This document shows positions 36,630 to 47,218 of a stretch of DNA of 64,000 nt, piece after piece. The notes below the pieces were generated by a model. It was given only the letters and a program-made list of their open reading frames with translations. It was not told the origin of the DNA and ran no database searches. Position 1 is the first letter of the stretch. Each line of letters opens with the position of its first letter. The stretch lies in NCBI RefSeq assembly GCF_000321225.1, contig NW_004452136.1, positions 111,899 through 175,898 of the forward strand. Direction: 5' to 3'. This stretch comes from Odobenus rosmarus divergens. Taxonomy: Eukaryota; Chordata; Mammalia; Carnivora; Odobenidae. The translations under genes were made by a program, and so were the position numbers.

Positions 36630-38201
36630 ACTACAGATATATCAATTGTGAAGTTCATGTTTTCATATTCTAAGCAATCTATTGTTTTCTTAAATATGCT
36701 TAGGTATAGAGTTTTAGTGGATGCATTTCAGCAATCAAAATCATATTTTGATTCAAAATTCAAAAATGTCAGTAATTTGCTGTAAAAGTTACCCTGCTTT
36801 TGCATTATTTTCATTGGCATTTTGCCTCTTTGGCAATTGTGTACTCATCACGTTTAAGAGGTGAAACAGAGATAACTCCCTCACTACTGCTTTATGCTCA
36901 AGAACAGTAGAGTTCTGCCTAACAGTACATTCTTTACCTGAGATACAATTAGTGAGAGCACAATCTAATATAACTGAGGGGTTATCTACCTCCCCACAAC
37001 AGTTGATGCCATCATTATATTTGAAATTAGTTTATATTTGGTGGTCAAATAATATGTATTATGCCATCATTAGCTGAGGAGAAAAATCAATGTGAATTGT
37101 TTTGCTCAGTTAAAAATAACCATTTATGTGAGAACAGATAAGAAAACCAAAATAATCAAAAGTCAAAGAAATTACAGTCTTGAGAAACTGAAGAGGATCA
37201 TAGCCAAAGATATAAATAATATCTGATTCCAGACTGATAAAGGATAATGAAATTTAGGGACATGTGTAATATTTAGATTATCTAAAAGATATAGAAAGGC
37301 AGTTTGTACTTAAAATTTCCTTACATGGGAAAAGAAAAACAAAACAAACAAAGCAAAAAGCATAAACAGCCTAAATTATTTTAACAAAAAGAGAAGGAAG
37401 ATGTTATTTAATCTTCAAGTAACTCTAGTATGCATAAATGCTTAATCTACTCATCCCCCATTAAAGAAACTTTAGCATCCTCCTGCTTTCCCATTGCGCA
37501 AAATTTCTAAATTTCTTAGCCAAGTTTGTTGTTTTAGCATGTAATTGACATTTTTTTCCTGAAAATCTTTCTGCCTGGATCCTGCCCTTCCCAGACGTAA
37601 AGAGAAAAATATACTCCAAATGGAAGATTGTACAAAGTTACAGATTGCACTTTTAGATGAATTTTCAGTCTATGAAAATGAAGAAATCATCCTCATAGAC
37701 TCAAAAATCCTAAGAGAGACTGATATCCTATGCAAGTCTCTACAGAAATCTATATGACACTTTGCCAGTGTTTGCATCACTTTATTTATTTTTGTCATTG
37801 TAATAGATACAGGCCATGGATACATATGATTTATAGGCTGAACTTCATATCTTAAATCTTGTGTTTATTGGTTTTGTTTTGCTTTTTTTTCTAGTCAGTG
37901 ATTAACTGGGACTGAGTTGTAAATGGGATTTATTTCATTAGGATCTAAAAGGACCTTTGGGGATATTGAAAACATTATCTTGACTGTAGCAGTGGATGCC
38001 TTAATGTACACATCTGTCAAAACTAGTCAGTGCATTTTTGTGTGTAAATTTGCTTCAATAAAGTTGATAAGTAAAAATTTTACAAAAGTAGAATAATCAT
38101 GCCATAAAATAATAATTATCATTAGCTATCTGATAATTACTTCTCGGTAAAACTGAGGGGGAAAAAAGAAATTTCTGCTGTAGGTGCTGCTGAAATTCTT
38201 T
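36630..38201. other. AT-rich unique sequence
   Basis: About 1.6 kb with no recognised gene or repeat. Confidence 0.4.
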
Positions 38202-38446
38202 CATGTGACTCTCTTTTTTTTAATTTTATTTTATTATGTTATGTTAATCACCATACATTACATCATTAGTTTTTGATATAGTGTTCCATGATTCATTGTG
38301 TGCATATAACACCCAGTGCTCCATTCAGTATGTGCCCTCTTTAATACCCATCACCAGGCTAACCCATCCTCCCACCCCACTCCCCTCTAGAACCCTCAGT
38401 TTGTTTCTCAGAGTCCATAGTCTCTCATGGTTCGTCTCCCCCTCTG

Positions 38447-38766
38447 NNNNNNNNNNNNNNNNNNNNNNNNNNNNNNNNNNNNNNNNNNNNNNNNNNNNNN
38501 NNNNNNNNNNNNNNNNNNNNNNNNNNNNNNNNNNNNNNNNNNNNNNNNNNNNNNNNNNNNNNNNNNNNNNNNNNNNNNNNNNNNNNNNNNNNNNNNNNNN
38601 NNNNNNNNNNNNNNNNNNNNNNNNNNNNNNNNNNNNNNNNNNNNNNNNNNNNNNNNNNNNNNNNNNNNNNNNNNNNNNNNNNNNNNNNNNNNNNNNNNNN
38701 NNNNNNNNNNNNNNNNNNNNNNNNNNNNNNNNNNNNNNNNNNNNNNNNNNNNNNNNNNNNNNNNNN
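38447..38766. other. Assembly gap (320 N)
   Basis: Unsequenced run of N bordered by a (AT)n tract at 38767-38793. Frames reported across it are artefacts. Confidence 0.99.
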
Positions 38767-38793
38767 ATATATATATATATATATATATATATA
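38767..38793. repeat. (AT)n microsatellite at gap edge
   Basis: Pure AT dinucleotides continuing from the gap edge. The L1 at the window start has only TGATATATATACAC at the matching place, so the run expanded in this copy. Confidence 0.95.
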
Positions 38794-38856
38794 CCACATC
38801 TTCTTTATCTATTCATCTGTTGATGGACATCTTGGCTCTTTCCATGTGACTCTCTT

Positions 38857-40329
38857 AACAGTAAATTGGAGTATAATCTAAGAATGGACTAAGCCTGTGA
38901 AATAAGGGATCATCTATCATCTATTTTGTGTATGCCTATTGTTAATTAATCCCAGGGCCCAGGAATAATCATCCCTATATTTAATGAAGCTCTATTTTTT
39001 GATATTTTTTCCCAAAATATGTTCTCTTATTAGATTAACAGATATAATGATGGTACACAAAATACTGTTTTTGCTTGCTTAGAAAGACAGATATGGATCA
39101 CGTATTCCACTGTCAAATAAGCTTAAGAAATAATTAAATAACTTATAACAGAATTCTCTATTGTAGAATGTAAGTCTTTAATATACCCATATATCTCATG
39201 ATTCATTAAAAAAATCTACTATTCAGTGCTTCCCAGTTTAAAAAAAAATAATTGTTTTTTTGCATAGCATTTGTTCAGTTTTTTGTTTTGTGAAATAAGT
39301 TTGGGAAAAACTTATATGAATATTTCCATTCCCTGAAGGCATGGTCATATTTCTATATATTTTTCATTGCTGCTGAGGAATGCAGTAAAATTCCCCAATG
39401 GCAATTGCTCTCTCCCACTTTAAACACTATTCTTTGGTTAAAAAAAATAAAATGTGGTAAGTGATTTATCAATCTTAGAAGAGTTCCCACTCTGGTTTCA
39501 TAAATGATAGTTTATGTAACTTAAACTAGCCTGCATGGAAAGCCCCAGCTCTACTAACGATTCTTTAAAAAGTTATATGTACTACAAATTTTCCTTCTAG
39601 GTGAACTTCTCCCTTGCCCAATGTATGCAAGCAATAACCTCCTGCTTCCTCCTACTTCCTAACTTTCTAGAGGCATGATTATCTCTGTTTCCTCTGAGCG
39701 AAGGCACAGAAACACTTGTTTTAGTTTAATGTGATCAGTAATTTTGTATGCTTTTCTGGATACGTGTGTTTCTATCTAATCTTTGTATATTATTATAAAT
39801 CCTTTCAAGAGCATTACCATGAGTAACAGCTATTTATTCTATTATCATTTGTTTCTCTATCATTAGCACTCTACCTCAATGTCTAACTAAATACCAAATA
39901 CATATGTGTTCCAAAACATATTTGTATGGTTAAAGGCTGGGTTATTAATCCTTTTGTTTTTTAGTCAGTGTGGGGTAGGTCATTGAGAAAACATGACCAC
40001 TAGTTGACCCAGGAGCTGGACTCATTCCATTTCATTTTTGTAAAATTCCTAAAAATCTTATATATTATAGTATAAGGTTATCAGCCATAATTTAAAAAAT
40101 GTATGTTGAAGAAATAACCAAGTTCCCTTGTCAATCACATTATAATAAACTCTTATCATCTCTTTAACCATGGCCATTTTTGAGTATTTTGACATTTGTA
40201 GACAGTTGTTACTTTACTCTGAGGCTTTAGCAAAGAATGTGTCTGTGCATGTGGCTCATCTTCAAGGAGAATCATGGAAAAGACTTTGACAAGTACAAGT
40301 TTCTAATAACTAAGATTAATTGCCATCTT
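38857..40329. other. AT-rich unique sequence
   Basis: No gene or named repeat recognised. Confidence 0.4.
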
Positions 40330-40369
40330 GTGGGAGGGACAATAATGAAGTGACTCCCCAAGACTACCT

Positions 40370-41830
40370 GCACAGTCCCACAATATATCATGGGCTGGTA
40401 GCCTGAGATCTGTCCTATTCTCCTTCCCCACATCAGTAAAATGTACACATTACATTGATGATATAATGTTCACATTGAAGACTTGCATATGTTGCAGGAC
40501 TTTGCTGGACCATCTGTGAGGAAAAAGATGGGCAGTGAACCCACAGAAAATGTAAGGCCCAGGACCTGCTATAAAGTTTCTGGGAGTCATTCTTTCATGC
40601 AAGACATATGTTGTCCCAGAAGCTCTCTTTGATAAATGAAAACTTATCCAACTTAAAATATAAAGGAGATGCATGCTTTTATGGAGATCCTGTGGTTTTA
40701 GAAGACTTTTATTGCTCACCTGCCATGTTGCCTTCACCCTCATTCTACCTGGTAAAGAAAGGGTATGAGTGGGACTGGGGATAAGAACAGCAGGCCACCT
40801 TTGAGAAGGCAAAAATACTAGTGAAACAGATTCAAGTTCTGAACAACCCCCAAGCAAGGCTACCATTTGAATGAGCTATGTCTCTGACTATGGAAGGCAT
40901 GGGTCAGGCACTGGGGCAGAGACAACAGAAGGGGAGAGTGACCCTAGGATTTTGGTGCCAGCGCTGGAAGGGAGAAGAAAAGTGATATGCTGTCATTGAA
41001 CAATAGTTTCTGGCAATGTACAGTGCTCCTCAGGTGGACCCTCTCAAGAAGGAATGAAACAGTCAATGGGAGGAACACAGAGTGGTTTGGCTGGCTATCA
41101 CTTATGAGCTCTGGCCATTAACCCTTTGCACTGACAGTTGGGTTGCTCTAACGGCTTGGACAATTGGAAGCTGAGGGGTGGATAATTCACAACTGGGCCC
41201 TTGTGGGGTCAGGATGTGTGAAGAGACATTTGGGGTCACCTCCAAGAACCTGAGGCAATCCTTATTGTCTTCCACTTCCCACCTCATAAGGCATTGACAA
41301 CCCCTGACAATCATAAAGCTGCTGTTCTAGCTCAGGTACGAGCCCTAGCAACTGCCCCTTCAGTAGATGCATAAGATACATACAAAAGAGCAGCGACCAC
41401 AATACCCTGGTGCAATGGCATATTGCAAAGGACGCTGGATTGCCCTTGAAATATAGTAACTTGGTTAATGCAGTAATGGCATGACATGTATGTTCTAAAC
41501 AACATCCAAGGCAACTGCCAAAGGAGTCTGGGGCCATTCATTGGCGTTCCCAACCAGGGAAGGATTAGCAAATTGATAATATTGACCCTTTCCCTCCAAG
41601 TGAGGGTTCTAAATATGGATGGATACCCTTGTTAAAAGGGTAGTGATCTAGGGTCACATTTCAAAAGTCATGATACATAGGACTAGGCAAAAGAATGTGA
41701 CATTTGAATCCAGGTTCCATCTTCCCTATAATCCACAAGCACCAGGATTGGTAGAAAAGAAAATATTAAGTTACTAATATATAAAACCATCTTGGCCAGG
41801 TGGACTAACGTACTTTCCCAGGCTTTAATA
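40370..41830 (+). pseudogene. ERV pol remnant (reverse transcriptase, RNase H, integrase)
   Basis: The YIDD catalytic box of reverse transcriptase is readable at 40451-40462, with isoleucine following; a TGA ends that frame about 20 codons later. Integrase-type sequence is suggested by the cysteine/histidine-containing stretch around 41410-41520 and by 'tctaaatatggatggatacc' after it. Many stops; no frame spans a domain. Confidence 0.75.
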
Positions 41831-43000
41831 TATTTGAATGCTTAGCCAGTAGGGCCCATTGCCTCATATGCCAAATTGGGTACCCCTGCTGAGGCACCCA
41901 ACACCATTAAGATATGGAAATTGCAGGAAACTGCCGTTGCTCAGACTCTCATAAAGGATCAATAAACTATGCTGTTGAGAATGCCAAGCCCCACAATGCC
42001 TGAGAAAAGCAACTGGAATTTGCAATGGGATATTTCACTGGGATGTGTGAATTACTTTGCACCCCTCGGTGAGTTGAGAACTACCCAATTTTCACTGGGA
42101 TTTCACTGTCCTGCTGCAAGTTCGACCTGTTAAAATGCACTATGCTGACAATGGAGCATGCACCATCCAAAGAGGGGAGAAGGTGAAGGTTCTGGTCTGA
42201 CATACCTTGCCCCATCTCCTCACACCTGCCAGTGCTGCCTCCTTGGCCAACATGTATGGTATGCACAACTAGATCAAATTCCTAAAGCTGCCACCCTCTC
42301 TCTTCTCAAGGCCAGGGGAGCATGTTCTATTTCCCACTGGTACAATCATTTGGCTTCTCTCTCCATTCTCTCCATCGGCCTGGAGGGCCGATGAATTACT
42401 AAATTCATCCTGCAGACTTTGAATGACAGCCAACAATTCCTATCCTTACAGAACACTGAGACATCTCTAACAAGAAAAGCTGTCCTCCAAAGTAGAATGG
42501 TCTTGGACATTATTTCTGCTTCTCAAGGAGACATCTGTGCCATTATCCAATCAGAATGGTGTATGTTCATACTTGATGAGTCTGTTAATGTGTTGTCATT
42601 ATTAAATCAAATGAGGATATAAGTGCATGTCCTGAGTGATCCAACTCCCAGTCTAAGGGATGTAGTAAATGAACAGTTCCAATAATTTTCCATTTTTGTG
42701 GAAAAAGTTGTCACTGATTTGGCTAATATTGTCTTTTTGGGGGGAGGAGGGGTAGAGGGAAAGGGAGAGAAAGAATCTTAAAGAGGGGCTCGATCTCATG
42801 ACCCTGAGATTATGACCTGAGCTGAAACCAAGAGTCAGACACTTAATCAACTGAGCCACCCAGGCACCCCTGGCTAATTATTGTCTTAACCTGTGTTTCC
42901 TCTTGCATGTGTCTATTTGTTGTTGTGGCATCTGCCTCTAGTGCAGTTAGATAGCAGTCAAAGGAGATTCCTCCATGCTAATGAAACCCCTTGCTGACCA
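41830..43000 (+). pseudogene. ERV env remnant (SU/TM), disrupted
   Basis: The best-kept part is the open frame 42419-42622, which contains the transmembrane-subunit ectodomain. Its central helix carries the retroviral immunosuppressive-like segment, followed by a cysteine, six residues, then tryptophan-cysteine: the first cysteine of the expected CC pair is replaced. After the SINE, 42888-42947 encodes a hydrophobic stretch rich in leucine/valine/cysteine that would fit the membrane anchor. It cannot yield a complete envelope protein. Confidence 0.7.
42736..42871 (-). mobile_element. Short Can-SINE (inverted) inside env
   Basis: GAGCCACCCAGGCACCCC head at right. The target word GGCTAATATTGTCTT (42721-42735) reappears as GGCTAATTATTGTCTT (42872-42887), with one inserted base. 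It lacks the long (CT)n middle and resembles an older, shorter Can-SINE form ('accaagagtcagacacttaa'). Confidence 0.92.
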
Positions 43001-43016
43001 CTCAGGGCACACTGCA

Positions 43017-43031
43017 GAAAAAGAGGGAAAA
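43017..43031 (+). promoter_or_regulatory. Polypurine tract of the ERV
   Basis: GAAAAAGAGGGAAAA immediately before the presumed LTR start: the plus-strand primer site of reverse transcription, which marks the 5' edge of the 3' LTR. Confidence 0.7.
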
Positions 43032-43033
43032 CC

Positions 43034-43494
43034 TGTGAGATTGTAAGGGCCAGTCACAATGGGTGGAGTGTTGGAAGAGGTCATCTGGGGTTATGACTGC
43101 CCCTGACCTGCGCTCTGAACCCAGGAAGTAGGAGGCCCCTCACCCTCTCCCCTGTCCTTGGAATATGTGTTCTGCTTGCCTTCTCTGCTCCCAGAGGCTG
43201 CCCCAAGGACACAGCCTTGAGATGGAAATATGGTATTGAGACCCTCTGGACAGTATGCATAACTGAACACAGGTAAGGCCTCTATATAAACTTTTAGGAT
43301 TTGACAGGTGAGTGTGGAAATCTACTCGTGTTGCAGACAGACCACAAGAAAAGCCTTGTAAATTCCTTTGTTCATTATAACTGTCACCTACCGATCTGGA
43401 GTGCCCTGCCTCTTTCTTCCATCTCTCTCTGTCCTCTGCACACAGGAGCAGGTTTCAGATGATATCTGGGAAGCTCCTGAGGAGATTGTGAACA
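43034..43494 (+). mobile_element. ERV 3' LTR
   Basis: Starts TGTGAGATTG two bases after the polypurine tract and probably ends at ...GTGAACA (43494). A TATATAAA-like promoter box (CTATATAAAC) lies at 43280-43289, followed by a U5-like pyrimidine-rich end (43405-43440). No AATAAA is seen. The 3' boundary is inferred from the TG...CA rule only. Confidence 0.65.
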
Positions 43495-43654
43495 GTGAAG
43501 GAATTCTATATGATTAATGAGGTTTTTCTCCTTGTATTTATGTTCTTAGAGGACATTTTGCTCTTTGATGATGATAAAATCATGTATTTGGGTTTGGAAA
43601 ATGTTTGCTTGAAATTTAGCTATGCAGAGTAACACCTTTCATGATTTTAGTTGT

Positions 43655-43775
43655 GAAATATATATATATATATACATATATATATACACACACATATATA
43701 TTTCATATATATTCACTATGCCTCAGATTCATATATGAGGCAACATATATATGAAATATATACATATATATAATG
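43655..43775. repeat. (TA)n repeat with nested inverted repeat
   Basis: TATATA and CACACA units surround a perfect 16-bp inverted repeat (43695-43710 against 43747-43762). Inside it is a second short stem GCCTCA / TGAGGC (43720-43725, 43736-43741). Could extrude as a cruciform; likely AT-microsatellite derived. Confidence 0.85.
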
Positions 43776-43891
43776 AAAAGAGGAAAAGAACAGGTATTAA
43801 GTATTTTAGTCATAGGACGGGGGCACAAGCAAGAAGTAACTGATCTGACAACAATTTCAATGATGAGAGTCAAATGGTCCTATCATTTTTC

Positions 43892-44311
43892 CTTTTTTTT
43901 AGTTTTATTTTATTATGTTATGTTAGTCACCATACATTACATCATTAGTTTTTGATGTGGTGTTCCATGATTCATTGTTTGCATATAACACCCAGTGCTC
44001 TATTCAATACATGCCCTCTTTAATACCCATCACCAGGCCAACCCATCCCCCCACCCCCCTCCCTTCTATAACCCTCAGTTTGTTTCTCAGAGTCCATAGT
44101 CTCTCATGGTTCGTCTCCCCACCGCTTCCGCCCCTTCATTTTTCCCTTCCTGCTATCTTCTCCTATTTTTTTTTTTAACATATAATGTGTTACTTGTTTC
44201 AGAGGTACAGGTCTGTGATTCAACATTCTTACACAATTCACAGTGCTCACCATAGCACATACCCTCCCCCATGTCTATCACCCAGCCACCCCATCCCTCC
44301 CAACCCCACCA
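43892..44311 (-). mobile_element. 5'-truncated L1 (3' UTR only), inverted, with TSD
   Basis: Flanked by 12-bp repeats CTATCATTTTTC (43880-43891 and 44312-44323). Contains the same terminal unit as 38216-38446, then an A-rich junction (poly-T at 44167-44176), then the block that matches 1318-1450 in reverse. Thus two 3' UTR units lie in tandem. Frame 43957-44178 is a repeat-internal chance frame. Confidence 0.93.
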
Positions 44312-44323
44312 CTATCATTTTTC

Positions 44324-45290
44324 TACATTAAAAAAAGAAGAAAGAAAGAAAAGGAATTCATCTTCTCACATGGTCAGTGATCCATTATTCTCCAGGTTCC
44401 TAAACTTACTGATTTAAAAAAAAATAAAAGGAAAAAGCCTTATCAACGATCAAAATATAACTGTCTTAGCTTAGCACGTTTTCAGGAATAAGATCAAGGA
44501 TGCAAAGTTAAATATTCATTGGGTGTTTGAGATTAATATATGTGTGTACTTTGATGGCACTTCTACATACCTTGTAACAATATGATGTACACTTTTAAAA
44601 AAGAGGTCAAAAAATCTCATTGCTCTTTTAGGCATATTCAGATACTATGTAGAAAGGTATTACTGTTTTAAATTAATATTTGTATTTCTATATAATGAAC
44701 CACGTGGAAAGTAAATGATACATGCCTTTTGCCTATCTCCAAAAATTAATGTAAATTTGTCCTTTATCACCATATGCACTTGGGAATGAGCCCATTTTTA
44801 CCATATTAATTTTTTTCAAAAAGTAGCTCTTTATATGCATTGTGTAGAAATATTCTCAAAGTAATTTCTCTAAATATGTTCCCATGAGTTTAAGTAAAAA
44901 TGTCTAGCTCTTATTTTTGAGAAGAAATGGATCTCCTAACAAGGTTAACTGATTATAATGTGACTACAATTCTAAAATGTACAGTGCTACAATTATACAT
45001 ATATGTGTATAGACATTTTCCCTTAAAATATTTCATTTATGAACAAGCTAAATCTTAAAATAATACTAACATATAACAACCAAATTGTACTGTTAATGAT
45101 TTGACTACATATTTAAGATAAAATTTTTTCCAAGGGAGGATGCAAGAGGCTATAGAATCTACTTTTAGTAAGTTAAACAAATAAAATTTGTCCTATAATC
45201 ATATATTGTAATATTATTTCTATTATATATTTCCATAATACTTATATGTCCATTGATGTAAATATATTTGTTTTTATTTGTATAATTATC
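44324..45290. other. AT-rich unique sequence
   Basis: Nothing recognised. Confidence 0.4.
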
Positions 45291-45294
45291 TATT

Positions 45295-45430
45295 AAGATC
45301 AGTATTGTTAACATTGCTTTACAGAAGCAATGAAACTGATTTTTAATGGAGTAAGTAATTGTCCAAGGTCATAAAAGTCATGTTGTTGAAAGGAAGCAAA
45401 AATGTAATGTACGCCTCACTCCTAAGTGTA
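45295..45430 (-). mobile_element. MIR-like fragment (inverted)
   Basis: 'aatggagtaagtaattgtcc' then 'aaggtcataaaagtcatg' fits the inverted MIR segment that normally reads 'taacttgcccaaggtcacac'. Short and diverged. Confidence 0.5.
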
Positions 45431-45519
45431 TATGAATTCCACTCAATCATGTGTTTTTCTGTATTTTTTCATTTGTGAAATTTAGAGTGTTTATGCCACG
45501 GTATAATATTAGTATAGGT

Positions 45520-45730
45520 TATTGTGTGCTTATTCTGTTCCAGGTAGTGTTCTAAATTCTCTTCCATGTAGCAACCTTATAGGGTAGGAACTATTATTTC
45601 TTCCATTTTATGGATGAGATAATTGATGGCTAGAGGGACTAAGTAATTTGCTGAAGTTCTCACAACAGCTAATGAATAGAAAGGGGATTTCCGGAAGTGA
45701 GTCTAGCTAATACCACAATTCTGCTTCAGA
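45520..45730 (-). mobile_element. MIR SINE (inverted)
   Basis: 'tattctgttccaggtagtgt', 'agcaaccttatagggtagga', 'actattatttcttccatttt', 'atggatgagataattga' and 'ctaagtaatttgctgaag' follow inverted MIR order throughout. Confidence 0.8.
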
Positions 45731-46159
45731 ACGATTTCTAGACTGGTGTGAGGGCTTAAGGTCCCCTTTGTTCACCTACCTCATATGCCAAGTTGAGAAT
45801 TTATATTTTGTGGTGGTTAGTTTTATGTTTCAACTTGGCCACATATAGTTGCAAAGGCAGTATAGAGAGTTAGCCAGTGTCACTTGCCAGTTTTTCCTAT
45901 TGTTAACAACTTACAATGGCATGGAAGACTTGCCAAAACTAAGAAATTGAAATTGGTACACCCATCAGCTATGTGGTAATGGCAAGGCCTTGGCAATATT
46001 CTCCATCTGTATAAGCTCCAAATACGTATCCCTACATACAATACTCTTTTTCCTGTAGCCAGGATTTTGTAGTCCAGTACTCAGGAGGTGGAAATGGGAG
46101 CGGTACTGTTCAATATTATTCCTTGTGATCCACTAGGAAAAATTTAGCAAACTTTTATT

Positions 46160-46680
46160 CTTCTGGTTTAGAGGTCTTAGTTCCAATGGGAGGAATTCTT
46201 CCTCCAAGAGACGCACAATGATTCCACTAAATTGGTGATTAAGACAGCCATCTGGCTACTTGGGGCTCCTCATGCCTCTGAATCAGGATTAGAAGGGAGT
46301 ATTACTTTGGAAGTACTGTCTTGGGTGATTGACCTTGCGTATCAGGAGGAAATTGGGTTGTCACTACACAGTGGATGTAAGGAAGAGTAGATCTGGTATA
46401 TAAGAGATCCCACTTAGGACATCTTTTAGTACTACCATGTCCTCTAATGAAAGGCAATGGAAAACTATAGCAATCCAAACCAGGCAGGACAACTAATGGC
46501 CCACGCCCTTCAGTAATGAAGGTTTAAGTCCCTATACTTAAGGCAAAGAGTCATGACCAGCAAAGGGATTCAGTGAGGACAAAGTGAATATTGCACGGGT
46601 AGTGGGAGAAGGTAGTTATAAATACCTGCTACAATGTGGTGACCAAGGGAGGAAATGAGGATTATAATTCTGTAATTGTT
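46160..46680 (+). pseudogene. ERVL dUTPase-like region, broken
   Basis: 46310-46370 translates to a stretch with the valine-isoleucine-aspartate and tyrosine-glutamine-glutamate-glutamate-isoleucine pattern of dUTPase motif 3. Stops follow within ~25 codons. The downstream piece 46470-46560 keeps the 'caatccaaaccaggcaggac' and 'aatggcccacgcccttcagt' phrases of ERVL. Homologous to 3245-3645. Confidence 0.65.
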
Positions 46681-46782
46681 ATCAGTAGTGCTTTTTAATT
46701 TTGTTATATGTTTGTGTATAATATTTATTTATCAACAATTTTTGTTCCCTCTTTTCTCCTTATTATCTAAAATAATATGTAT

Positions 46783-46970
46783 TGGGGCACCTGGGTGGCT
46801 CAGTCAGTTAAGCATATACCTTTGGCTCAGATCATGATCTCAGGGTCCTGGTATTGAGCCCTGCGTTAAGCTCCCTGAACAGTGGGGAGTCTGTGTCTCC
46901 CTGTCCTTCTGCCTCTCCCCCGACTTGTGCTCTCTCTCTCTTTCAAAAAAATAAAATCTTTAAAAAATAA
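46783..46970 (+). mobile_element. Can-SINE inside ERVL remnant
   Basis: Head GGGGCACCTGGGTGGCTCAG. Flanking AAAATAATATGTATT / AAAATAAAATGTATT differ at one base. Diverged in the middle ('aagcatatacctttggctca'). Confidence 0.93.
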
Positions 46971-47218
46971 AATAAAATGTATTAATAATACTTAACTTCA
47001 TATCATATTATTTAATTTACAGAATTATCAAGGAGAAGAGCAAACCTCATCCAACAACTTTGTGTCCTTTTCTGGAGAAAGGGTTAACAAGTTCTACCTA
47101 TCTATCATACAGGATACATATGTTATGGTAGATGGAAGTATGACTTTGTTATTGTCTTTATTTGGAGATTAAGTATGTTTTAAGGATATGTTGAGTGCCA
47201 AGTTGACAAAGAGTGAAC

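Larger units (their letters stand above)
38216..38842 (-). mobile_element. 5'-truncated L1, inverted, with TSD and assembly gap
   Basis: Perfect 14-bp repeats CATGTGACTCTCTT at 38202-38215 and 38843-38856 bound it. The left part is the L1 terminal unit in reverse (poly-T, TTATGTTAATCACCATACAT, 'cacccagtgctccattcagt'). The part right of the gap (38794-38842, 'cacatcttctttatctattc', 'gatggacatcttggctc') is the reverse complement of bases ~1000-1042 in the L1 at the window start. The gap lies within a single L1 insertion. Confidence 0.93.
40330..43494 (+). mobile_element. Class I endogenous retrovirus, 3' half with 3' LTR
   Basis: Order on the plus strand: reverse transcriptase end, RNase H/integrase region, envelope, polypurine tract, LTR. 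No gag, protease or 5' LTR is visible, so the 5' part is truncated or unrecognisable. Multiple stops and frame changes in every part show long inactivity. The class I call rests on the envelope transmembrane region, which has the immunosuppressive-domain-like segment and CX6C(C) layout of this group. An inverted SINE interrupts the envelope end. The antisense frames 40450-40866 and 41102-41571 are shadows. Confidence 0.85.

Noticed and set aside
38281..38849. Open frames spanning the N run
   Set aside because: They are built from unknown bases and flanking L1 and AT repeat; artefacts.
40450..40866. 138-codon minus-strand frame
   Set aside because: Antisense to the retroviral pol remnant; no domain of its own.
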